DNA from: CAZCWX01 sp964502465
GTDB taxonomy: Bacteria > Desulfobacterota > Binatia > Bin18
Length of the DNA stretch: 12,724 bases
Reading direction: 5' to 3'
Assembly (NCBI GenBank): GCA_964502465.1
Contig: CAZCWX010000450.1
Span: 1-12,724 of the forward strand
Shown piece by piece: positions 5,875 to 12,724 of this stretch. The first letter of the stretch is position 1. Each line of letters opens with the position of its first letter. The translations under genes and the position numbers were made by a program. The notes under the pieces were generated by a model. It did not search any database, had not been told where the DNA came from, and saw nothing but the letters and a program-made list of their open reading frames with translations.

Positions 5875-7257
5875 ATGAACACATACCTTAGAACACCCGT
5901 CCTGCTGCCTTTCCTTCTGTCATTGCTTGTCCACATTTTTTTGTCTTCCGCGCCGGGCTCTCGTGCCTTTGCACAGGATACCACCCGCCGCAGTCCGGTG
6001 GTCATTGCCGCCGAGAAGGCCAGTCCAGCGGTCGTGAGTATCTTCTCAGCACAAGAAGTCGAACGCAGGATGAATCCCTTCGGCGACAGTCCATTTGGTC
6101 GCAATCCGTTCTTCGATGAGTTCTTCCGCGATTTTTTTGAACCCTTCCAGCAAAGACAAACGGAACAGAGCTTGGGGTCAGGAGTAGCCATTCGTCCTGA
6201 CGGCTACATCCTGACCAATGAGCATGTCGTACTGCAGGCTGGCACAGTTCAGATTCAACTTGCCGATGAACGCAAGCTCGACGCTCGCCTAGTGGGTGCG
6301 GACCCAGACTCGGATCTCGCCGTCCTCAAAGTTGATGCTCCCGTGAACCTGCCCTACCTGCCGTTGGGGAACTCCGATGACCTCATGATCGGTGAGACGG
6401 TCATTGCCATTGGCAATCCTTTTGGGCTGTCCCATACCGTGACGACTGGGGTCGTGAGCGCCCTCAATCGCTCCTTAAATACTGATGGGCGCACTTATTA
6501 TGACTTCATTCAAACCGATGCCTCGATCAATCCCGGCAATTCTGGTGGACCGCTGCTCAACATTCGTGGCGAGTTGATTGGCATCAACACTGCCATTTAC
6601 GGCAAGGCGCAAGGGATTGGTTTCGCCATCCCCAGCTCGCGTGCGAAGCGGATTGTTCAGGAGTTGATTAGCCACGGCTCCGTAGAAGCTCCCTGGATCG
6701 GTCTGGTCGTGCAAACGCTCACCCCTGAGCTCGCCGCGCACTTTTCACTCCCAGACAAGCAAGGCGTACTGATCCGGGCCGTTGAATCAGGCAGCCCAGC
6801 TGATCGAGCAGGGTTGCAGCGTGGCGATATTCTCCTGAGTCTTGATGGCCGGCCACTACGGTCCAGCGAAGAGTACCTGCAACGCGAACGTGAACGGAAT
6901 AGCGGGGAAAAACTCCGCTTCCGCATCTGGCGCGGACGCAGCGAGCAGGAAGCGGCAGTCACTGCTGCTCGCTTCCCACTAGAAAAAGCAGACGCCTTAG
7001 CCTGGCAATTGCTTGGTCTCGAAGTCACTGAACGGACTGAAGGTCTTGCCGTCAACAAGGTCCGCCCCGGCAGTCCAGCAGCGCGGATCGGTATTGAACG
7101 TGGGGACGCGGTCCTAGGTCTCTCCGGCGTACAGACCAAAACGCATGCAGAATTTCGCCGGAAGATCATTGACTTACGCCTCAGTCAGAGCCTCCTGCTT
7201 TCGATTGGTCGAGGCCGGCAACTGTATCACGTCACTGTCCCCCTAGACCAGGGGTAG
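5875..7257 (+). CDS. HtrA/Do-family periplasmic serine protease with two PDZ domains
   Basis: A chymotrypsin-fold protease of the DegP/DegQ/MucD family that degrades or refolds damaged envelope proteins. From ATG 5875 it has 460 residues, usual for the family. A signal peptide with hydrophobic core VLLPFLLSLLVHIFLSS (9-25) ends at AFA-Q (31-34). A Phe-rich region before the protease domain (NPFFDEFFRDFFEPF, 77-91) resembles the LA loop. The triad is H117 (LTNEHVV), D147 (DSDLAVLKV) and S223 (GNSGGPLL). PDZ1 is about 274-365 and PDZ2 about 375-458. I rejected an in-frame TTG at 5791 because it overlaps the aguA catalytic region and would bury the signal peptide. It follows aguA by 8 nt and is probably co-transcribed, ending at the 7362 terminator. 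Whether it is DegP, DegQ or MucD cannot be settled from sequence alone. Confidence 0.95.
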   Translation: MNTYLRTPVLLPFLLSLLVHIFLSSAPGSRAFAQDTTRRSPVVIAAEKASPAVVSIFSAQEVERRMNPFGDSPFGRNPFFDEFFRDFFEPFQQRQTEQSLGSGVAIRPDGYILTNEHVVLQAGTVQIQLADERKLDARLVGADPDSDLAVLKVDAPVNLPYLPLGNSDDLMIGETVIAIGNPFGLSHTVTTGVVSALNRSLNTDGRTYYDFIQTDASINPGNSGGPLLNIRGELIGINTAIYGKAQGIGFAIPSSRAKRIVQELISHGSVEAPWIGLVVQTLTPELAAHFSLPDKQGVLIRAVESGSPADRAGLQRGDILLSLDGRPLRSSEEYLQRERERNSGEKLRFRIWRGRSEQEAAVTAARFPLEKADALAWQLLGLEVTERTEGLAVNKVRPGSPAARIGIERGDAVLGLSGVQTKTHAEFRRKIIDLRLSQSLLLSIGRGRQLYHVTVPLDQG

Positions 7258-7361
7258 CCTGACAAGGTATAGCAAAGAAAAGAAGAAAATGGTTTAATAT
7301 TGTCACATGTAGGGAATGTAGAGTCTGGTTCTTTCCAATCTCGGTTCCGTCCGTCCCCCAT
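7258..7361 (+). other. htrA-ligA spacer before the terminator, possible small RNA or leader
   Basis: The spacer holds a TAATAT box (7295-7300) without a good -35, a weak 9-bp doublet ATGTAGGGA/ATGTAGAGT (7307-7324), and then the terminator. If TAATAT is a real -10, the transcript would be about 90 nt and end at the terminator. With no -35 and no recognised RNA family this is a candidate only. Otherwise it is just the htrA 3' untranslated region. Confidence 0.25.
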
Positions 7362-7398
7362 GCAGCCCCTGGAGTCTCTCTCAGGGGCTGCTTTTTTT
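7362..7398 (+). terminator. Rho-independent terminator after htrA, just upstream of ligA
   Basis: GCAGCCCCTG (7362-7371) pairs perfectly with CAGGGGCTGC (7382-7391) around a 10-nt loop, followed by seven Ts (7392-7398). This is a textbook intrinsic terminator for the aguB-aguA-htrA transcript. It ends only 30 bp before the ligA ATG, so ligA needs its own promoter in that short gap, or depends on readthrough. Confidence 0.9.
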
Positions 7399-7428
7399 CT
7401 GTTGCTGATCGCCATAAATACAGACATC

Positions 7429-9441
7429 ATGCCAGTCGCGAGCACAATCAAAACAGAAGTCGAACGCCTGCGCCAAGAACTGACCACTCATAACTATCGC
7501 TACTACGTTCTCGATGATCCCTTGATTAGCGATGCCGAGTACGATCGACTGTTTCGCCGCCTCGTCGAGTTAGAAACGCAGCATCCAGAATTGCGAGATC
7601 CGCACTCCCCGACACAGAAGGTCGGAGCACCGCCCCTTGCTGAATTTACCCAAGTCCGTCACTCCCTGCCTATGCTCTCGCTCGCGAACGTCGTGAGTCG
7701 TGAGGAGCTGCAGGAGTTCCAAGAGCGCACGCAGCGCTTTCTGAAGAGTACCGAGCCAATAGAATATGTTGCCGAACCGAAAATCGACGGCGTCGCCATC
7801 GAACTCGTGTACGAACACGGTAGGTTGGTTGTCGGGTCCACGCGCGGGGATGGGGTGACAGGTGAAGATATCACCCAGAACTTGAAGACTGTTCGTTCAA
7901 TTCCGTTGACGCTCCTCCAGCAAAAGAACCGTCCGATACCGACGCTCTTGGAAGTGCGAGGCGAGGTTTTTCTGCCGATCGCCTCATTTCGCCAGTTGAA
8001 CCGTGAACGGGCCGAGGCTGGAGAGCCCTTATTCGCCAACCCACGGAACGCCACGGCTGGCTCTTTGAAACAACTCGACTCAAGCGTGACAGCGAAACGT
8101 CCACTCGACTTGTTTTGCCATGGTGTAGGACGCGTCGCAGGCATGTCGTTCGCCACCCACTGGGAGTTTACCCACGCGTTGCAAGCGTGGGGACTCAAAC
8201 CAGTGCCCCGCGGCCGTCTCTGTCGCAGCCCGGACGAAGTCTTTGCCTTGTTCGACGAACTGGAAAGACAACGTGATACGCTTCCTTATGAAATCGATGG
8301 TGTAGTGCTCAAAGTCAACAGCTTTGCACTGCAGCGTCAGCTCGGTGAGATTTCCCGTTCGCCTCGTTGGGCGGTTGCCTACAAGTTCCCAGCACGGCAG
8401 GGTACCACCAGAGTGCTCAATATTACCCCTCAGGTCGGTCGGACCGGTGTACTCACACCAGTGGCAGAACTCGAGCCAGTCAACATTGGTGGCGTGACTG
8501 TCAAAAGTGCTTCCCTCCACAACATGGACGAGATCAACCGTAAAGATATCCGCATCGGTGACACGGTCATCGTCGAGCGAGCAGGTGATGTCATCCCGTA
8601 TGTGGTGAAGGTCATCAGCGAAAAACGCACTGGTCACGAGAAAAAATTTGTCATGCCGTCGCACTGTCCTGTCTGTGGGGCCGAAGTGGAACGGGAAGAA
8701 GGAGAAGCGGCGTATCGTTGTACTGGGCTGGCATGTGTAGCAAAATTAAAGGAAAGCCTGAAGTTTTTCGCTGCACGCGGCTCTATGGACATCGAAGGCC
8801 TTGGCGAGAAGATCATTGACCAATTGGTAGAGACAGAACTGGTCCGAGATCCAGGAGACTTGTACCTGTTGCAGCAAGAGCAACTCGCCTCGCTCGAACG
8901 TCTGGCTGACAAGTCAGCCCAGAACTTGATCGAAGCGATTGAGAAGAGCAAGAATACGACCCTCCCCCGCTTTCTCTCTTCTCTTGGTATCCGTCATGTT
9001 GGTGAAGCAACAGCCAAGCAACTCGCCGAACATTTTGGCGATCTCGATCACCTCATGAACGCCAGCGAAGAAGAATTGCAGCAGGTACGGGATATCGGAC
9101 CGGAAGTCGCACGTAGTATCGCCCACTTCTTTGCCCAGGCACAAAATCGTCGAGTGATTGAGAAATTGTTGAAAGCTGGGGTGCACTTTCCCAAAGTGAC
9201 GGCGAGACGCACAGGGAAACTCAACGGACAAACCTTTGTTCTCACCGGCACCCTCGCTTCTATGACCCGTCCCGAAGCCCAGAAACGTATCGAAGCATTA
9301 GGGGGCAAGGTCTCGTCGAGCGTATCGAAACAGACGACCTATGTAGTGGCTGGTGCCGATCCGGGCTCTAAGCTAGACAAGGCTCAGCGGCTTGGGGTAC
9401 GGGTTCTGAACGAGGAAGAATTTTTGCGGCTGATTGGGTAA
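7429..9441 (+). CDS. ligA: NAD+-dependent DNA ligase
   Basis: Seals nicks in replication and repair using NAD+ as adenylate donor. From ATG 7429 it has 670 residues, against 671 for E. coli LigA. In order: NAD-binding Ia domain with HNYRYYVLDDPLISDAEYD (21-39), nucleotidyltransferase with the adenylated Lys in KIDG (K118), OB fold (about 320-400), a Cys4 zinc finger with C413, C416, C431 and C436, helix-hairpin-helix region (about 450-580) and a BRCT domain (about 595-670). The frame is open back to GTG-like codons near 7300, but that part is the terminator stem and has no family counterpart, so I start at 7429. There is no clear Shine-Dalgarno. The next gene begins about 20 bp after the stop, so the two are probably one transcript. 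Confidence 0.97.
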   Translation: MPVASTIKTEVERLRQELTTHNYRYYVLDDPLISDAEYDRLFRRLVELETQHPELRDPHSPTQKVGAPPLAEFTQVRHSLPMLSLANVVSREELQEFQERTQRFLKSTEPIEYVAEPKIDGVAIELVYEHGRLVVGSTRGDGVTGEDITQNLKTVRSIPLTLLQQKNRPIPTLLEVRGEVFLPIASFRQLNRERAEAGEPLFANPRNATAGSLKQLDSSVTAKRPLDLFCHGVGRVAGMSFATHWEFTHALQAWGLKPVPRGRLCRSPDEVFALFDELERQRDTLPYEIDGVVLKVNSFALQRQLGEISRSPRWAVAYKFPARQGTTRVLNITPQVGRTGVLTPVAELEPVNIGGVTVKSASLHNMDEINRKDIRIGDTVIVERAGDVIPYVVKVISEKRTGHEKKFVMPSHCPVCGAEVEREEGEAAYRCTGLACVAKLKESLKFFAARGSMDIEGLGEKIIDQLVETELVRDPGDLYLLQQEQLASLERLADKSAQNLIEAIEKSKNTTLPRFLSSLGIRHVGEATAKQLAEHFGDLDHLMNASEEELQQVRDIGPEVARSIAHFFAQAQNRRVIEKLLKAGVHFPKVTARRTGKLNGQTFVLTGTLASMTRPEAQKRIEALGGKVSSSVSKQTTYVVAGADPGSKLDKAQRLGVRVLNEEEFLRLIG

Positions 9442-9460
9442 TGATTTACTGGGTTCCTCC

Positions 9461-10759
9461 ATGGCTGCACCTATGAAAGCTGTAGGATTAGATTTCGGCA
9501 CTACCAACAGTGCCATTGCCATCGCAACGCCGGACGGCTCACAGCTCACCACCTTTCAGGGTGACGAGAGGAGAACGACGACTTTCAGATCAGTGCTCTA
9601 TTTCGATCCTGAGCACTTCGAGCCCACTGGGAAACCTTGTGCCGTAGCAGGCCCGGAAGCGATTCAAAGTTACCTGCAGGTTGGAACAAGGGGGCGCTTG
9701 GTCCAGTCCTTGAAGTCGTACTTGGGCAGCCCGCTCTTCAAACACACCAACATCTTCAACTCGACTTTCACCTTAGAAGACCTGATTGCCATTATCATTC
9801 GCCAGCTCAAGGCAGCAGCAGAGGCACAGTTTGGTGATATTGGCACCCGTGTCGTGGTCGGCAGACCAGCCCACTTCTCTGGCGCAGAGGATGAAGAGGG
9901 AGACGCTTTCGCTCTTCACCGCCTGCAGGCTGCAATTGAACGAGCCGGGTTTGAGCACATTGAATTCACGCTTGAACCAGTGGCAGCAGCGTACCAGTAC
10001 GAACAGCAACTTGACCATGATGAACTCGTTCTGATTGGCGACTTTGGTGGTGGAACCAGTGACTTCTGCCTCGTCCAACTTGGTCCTGCAGCACGGAAAC
10101 GTGGAAAACGACATGACGACATTCTCGGTACAGACGGCGTAGCAATCGCGGGTGACACCTTTGATAGCCGCTTTGTCCGACAACTTATTGCACCTCAGTT
10201 AGGGCTCGGATCACAGTACCGCTCGCTGTTCGATCGGGTACTGCCAGTCCCCTTATGGATCTACGAACAATTTGAACGCTGGCATTACCTGTCCTTCTTG
10301 AAAACACCAAAGACTATGGAGACGCTGCGACAGATCCATTTCCAAGCACTGGAACCGGCAAAAATCGACGCACTCATGCACGTTGTCGGAGATGATCTCG
10401 GATATCAGCTTTTCCAAGCCGTTGAACACAGCAAATGCGCGCTCTCCGAGCAGGAAACGAATACATTTGTGTTCAACGAACCACCAGTGAAAATCAGCGC
10501 AGAGGTACAACGAGCTGCGTTTGAAGAGTGGATTCAACACGATACTGAAGCGATTGCACAGTGTGTGGACCGTTTACTATCACGCTGTGGTATCGCGCCA
10601 AATGACGTGGATAGCGTCTTTCTGACCGGCGGCTCCTCCTTTGTCCCCGCTGTGCGACATATATTCGCTCAACGATTCGGTGCTGACCGCCTCCATGGTG
10701 GCGAAGAGCTGACGACAGTGGCACGAGGACTGGCGCTACGAGCGTTGGAAGAAATGTAG
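9461..10759 (+). CDS. YegD-like Hsp70-family ATPase lacking the substrate-binding domain
   Basis: An actin/Hsp70-fold ATPase of about 432 residues, close to E. coli YegD (about 450) and much shorter than DnaK (about 640). Visible nucleotide-binding motifs are phosphate 1 DFGTTNS (11-17), the connect motif EPVAAAY (172-178), phosphate 2 DFGGGTSDF (194-202) and the adenosine motif FLTGGSSFVPAVRHIF near the C-terminus. No DnaK-type beta-sandwich or lid follows. The role is unknown; YegD relatives are described only as putative chaperones. Start choices are ATG 9461 or ATG 9473 (MKAVGLDFGTTNS); neither has a good Shine-Dalgarno, and a TTG at 9434 overlaps ligA. The stop codon lies inside the left arm of the REP-like palindrome. 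Confidence 0.88.
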   Translation: MAAPMKAVGLDFGTTNSAIAIATPDGSQLTTFQGDERRTTTFRSVLYFDPEHFEPTGKPCAVAGPEAIQSYLQVGTRGRLVQSLKSYLGSPLFKHTNIFNSTFTLEDLIAIIIRQLKAAAEAQFGDIGTRVVVGRPAHFSGAEDEEGDAFALHRLQAAIERAGFEHIEFTLEPVAAAYQYEQQLDHDELVLIGDFGGGTSDFCLVQLGPAARKRGKRHDDILGTDGVAIAGDTFDSRFVRQLIAPQLGLGSQYRSLFDRVLPVPLWIYEQFERWHYLSFLKTPKTMETLRQIHFQALEPAKIDALMHVVGDDLGYQLFQAVEHSKCALSEQETNTFVFNEPPVKISAEVQRAAFEEWIQHDTEAIAQCVDRLLSRCGIAPNDVDSVFLTGGSSFVPAVRHIFAQRFGADRLHGGEELTTVARGLALRALEEM

Positions 10760-10814
10760 GGGCGAGTTGACGAGTCACCCTCCAAAAAAGGGCGAGGCAA
10801 CGCCTCGCCCCTAC
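10756..10814. repeat. REP-like palindromic element between convergent genes
   Basis: Outer arms GTAGGGGCGAG (10756-10766) and CTCGCCCCTAC (10804-10814) are a perfect 11-bp inverted repeat. Inside the right part lies a perfect hairpin, GGGCGAGGC (10790-10798) / GCCTCGCCC (10802-10810), with a 3-nt loop. The left part folds imperfectly, GGGCGAGT against AGTCACCC (10760-10775, 6 of 8 pairs). Two alternative folds and a location at a convergent junction are typical of REP/BIME-type dispersed repeats. I infer that it is dispersed but cannot show other copies in this window. The left arm contains the TAG of the Hsp70 gene. Confidence 0.6.
10784..10810 (-). terminator. Intrinsic terminator for the restriction enzyme gene (minus strand)
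   Basis: Read on the minus strand, the stem GGGCGAGGC-GTT-GCCTCGCCC (10810 to 10790) is followed directly by six Ts (A-run 10784-10789). It lies 40 bp past the stop of the minus-strand Res gene, the right distance and direction. The same stem without the T-run on the plus strand may weakly stop ligA-Hsp70 transcripts. Confidence 0.7.
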
Positions 10815-10849
10815 ACGAACACCGCTCGCAACAAAAAAACCCGCACGAT

Positions 10850-12724
10850 TTACCTTCTGCCTCTGCTATCTGGTTTCACGTACTGAACTGCCGCGACCAA
10901 TGTCTGTGGCTTACTCGTCTGAAACGTACTCTGGTTGACTCGCGCAAACTCCCACCGCTGCCCTGTCTGCTCAGTGATGCGTTGGCACCAGTCGCGGATC
11001 GCCACATCCTTCGCCTCAGTGCCTTCCCACACCCGTCCTTTGGTCTCGATGATCCAGTGCACCTCGCCTTCTGCGGTCTTTTGCACAACCACCCAGTCAG
11101 GATGATAGAAGCCAATGGCACCGCTTGGCTTCAGGTAGTCCACGCGGAATTGCGTCCCTGAATCCCCTTGTTCGGTCGTGCCGAGGCTGGCGAAGCGTAG
11201 GACATCTGAGGTCTTCTCGTCATCGAGAAACTCGGCGAAGCGGCGCTCAAAGTCGTTGTAGGTCGCCACGTAGTTGAACAAGGTCCGTTTAGCCTCAAAC
11301 GGAGGCAGGTTTCGCCGCCAGGAAAATGGTTTTGTGTCAGACAATTTGAAAGCGGCATTTTCAAATTCCAGGGTACGTTTCTCCAGGGTTAATTCACTAA
11401 TCTTGCGGGCAAGATACTTGGCAATCCCGTCCTGGATCTCAGCTTGACGAAGGTATGAGTGGATTGTCTCATCATCAACATCTACAACTGCGCCGAAGCA
11501 CCGCTCTGCAACGTAGCGCCGCACGATCGGGTACAACTCAGCAAAAACGTTCGCCAATTTGGCGCGCTGGATCACCTTGTTCGTGAGAGAGCCGAGCAGT
11601 TCCTGCGCTATCGGGACTGCACCAGCAGCGAAGTCCTCCTGATGCACCTCCGTCTCGGTGGTGATGAATTCCATCTTCAACGTGATCCGCACGGGTTCGG
11701 CAAGCTCAGGCTGGTCGTAAATAGGCGCGAACGTCAGCGGATTTAAGGTCGAGAGCCTCTTCACGTTATGGATCAAGACTGGTTTGGTCAGAGGGATAGC
11801 GATATCAAAGGCAAGTCGTTCCTGCATGGGGTAGATTGTGACTGGCTGCGGAGGATTCGTTTTTGTCGTGGCAACCCCGACGCCCTCCGCTTCCAGCTTA
11901 TCGCGCAGCACGTCGAGCAGGTTTTTGGTTCCAAGCACTTCTAGGGTCTGCGTCCGATCTGGACTGATTCCGATCATGAGCCGTAGACCACGACCGATAA
12001 CCTGTTCAGGTAAGATCTCTGCCTTGGCAGTAAAGGGCCGCAAGCCGAGCACCACGCTGACGTTCCGGACATCCCAGCCTTCTCGCAACATCATTACGCT
12101 CACGATCGCTTTGACCCTATTGTCAGGCTGATCGATGTCGCGTACCGCCTCGCGGGCCTTTTCGAGATCTTTCTTGGTGATTTCGCCCGCCTCATCGGTG
12201 TGGATCACCAGGACCTCTGAGTCTCTAAAGCCAAGCTCCTTAGTCTTCCGCAGGTACTCGCCAAGAGCATCAGCGTAGGCGTTCTTCTCTGCCATGATGA
12301 AAAGGACCGGCTTGGTGTCGAGTGGCTTGTAAGTTTGAGCATGGACCTTCCAGCGCTGCACGGCGGCCCTGATCCAGAATCCATACTTTTCAGCAACGTT
12401 GTCTTTCGTAACGTTCTCTGGATCTTTCGCCGGATACCTCGGATCATCTTCTTTCGTGACCACCAACGGTGCTTTGACAATGCGATCCTCCACCGCCTGC
12501 GCCAGCGGGTAATCACAAAGAGTCCAGGGATAATAGGTGCCGTTCTGATCTTTTGGTGTTGCGGAGAAGTCGAGCCAGAGAGCCAATCCCTGAGGCAGCG
12601 CTACATGAAGGGTCAGGAGGGTCTGACTCCATTTCAGATCTTCGTCATGCACGTGGTGGGCCTCGTCATTGAGGACGACCACATCTTTCAACTCTTTGAG
12701 CCGTTCCAACATCGAACGCTGGTA
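10850..12724 (-). CDS. Type III restriction enzyme Res subunit (5' end off the window)
   Basis: The SF2 helicase/endonuclease subunit of a type III restriction-modification system, which cleaves DNA after ATP-driven communication between head-to-head sites. The frame is open to the right edge, so the Met at 12712 is internal: four more codons (YQRS) precede it and motif I must lie outside. Counting from that Met, motif II is DEAHH (16-20), motif III is SAT (50-52), LREGWDV is at 209-215 and motif VI QVIGRGLR at 237-244. Near the C-terminus a PD-(D/E)XK nuclease reads HPDWVVV...IIETKG with D539, E556 and K558. About 624 residues are visible, against 900-1000 expected. No internal frameshift is seen. 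A mod methyltransferase gene would be expected upstream, beyond 12724. Confidence 0.88.
   Translation of the reverse strand, partial: YQRSMLERLKELKDVVVLNDEAHHVHDEDLKWSQTLLTLHVALPQGLALWLDFSATPKDQNGTYYPWTLCDYPLAQAVEDRIVKAPLVVTKEDDPRYPAKDPENVTKDNVAEKYGFWIRAAVQRWKVHAQTYKPLDTKPVLFIMAEKNAYADALGEYLRKTKELGFRDSEVLVIHTDEAGEITKKDLEKAREAVRDIDQPDNRVKAIVSVMMLREGWDVRNVSVVLGLRPFTAKAEILPEQVIGRGLRLMIGISPDRTQTLEVLGTKNLLDVLRDKLEAEGVGVATTKTNPPQPVTIYPMQERLAFDIAIPLTKPVLIHNVKRLSTLNPLTFAPIYDQPELAEPVRITLKMEFITTETEVHQEDFAAGAVPIAQELLGSLTNKVIQRAKLANVFAELYPIVRRYVAERCFGAVVDVDDETIHSYLRQAEIQDGIAKYLARKISELTLEKRTLEFENAAFKLSDTKPFSWRRNLPPFEAKRTLFNYVATYNDFERRFAEFLDDEKTSDVLRFASLGTTEQGDSGTQFRVDYLKPSGAIGFYHPDWVVVQKTAEGEVHWIIETKGRVWEGTEAKDVAIRDWCQRITEQTGQRWEFARVNQSTFQTSKPQTLVAAVQYVKPDSRGRR

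Noticed and set aside
7300..7428. N-terminal extension of ligA by 43 residues
   Set aside because: It would translate the intrinsic terminator and has no match to the LigA family N-terminus.
8080..8664. Minus-strand 194-residue frame inside ligA
   Set aside because: It lies antisense to conserved ligA domains, with no start signal or recognisable motif.

Overview
The window looks like chromosomal DNA from an uncultured, Gram-negative-type bacterium of moderate GC content, a little above 50% by eye. It carries a lipoprotein-free periplasmic protease with a signal peptide, a long proteobacterial-type SpeA, and REP-like intergenic DNA. Protein style and repeat-rich gene borders would suit a Desulfobacterota/Binatota/Tectomicrobia-like lineage, but that placement is inference from style, not from a search.

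Layout. Bases 1-390 hold no convincing gene but contain three different short tandem arrays (units of 7, 18 and 8 bp). tsaC (391-1368) and speA (1496-3496) lie on the minus strand, separated by two 9-bp arrays. After a 338-bp divergent gap (with a near-consensus sigma70 promoter for speA and a leader of about 250 nt) come aguB (3835-4740), aguA (about 4778-5866) and an HtrA/Do protease (5875-7257) on the plus strand. A strong intrinsic terminator (7362-7398) follows. Then come ligA (7429-9441) and a YegD-like Hsp70 (9461-10759), also on plus. A REP-like palindrome that doubles as a minus-strand terminator lies in the convergent gap. The right end is the 3' two thirds or so of a minus-strand type III restriction enzyme Res subunit, running off the edge.

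How the genes work together. SpeA makes agmatine from arginine, AguA turns agmatine into N-carbamoylputrescine, and AguB releases putrescine. The divergent speA / aguB-aguA block is therefore a complete arginine decarboxylase route to putrescine. tsaC (tRNA t6A), htrA (envelope quality control), ligA (replication/repair) and the Hsp70 are housekeeping neighbours. The Res fragment opens a defence locus whose methyltransferase partner should lie past the right edge.

The most unusual feature is not a gene. Short degenerate tandem arrays with different unit lengths and sequences occupy the gene junctions, and several run into coding sequence. One covers the speA stop codon, one lies between aguB and the aguA start, and one encodes the last 15 or so residues of AguA.
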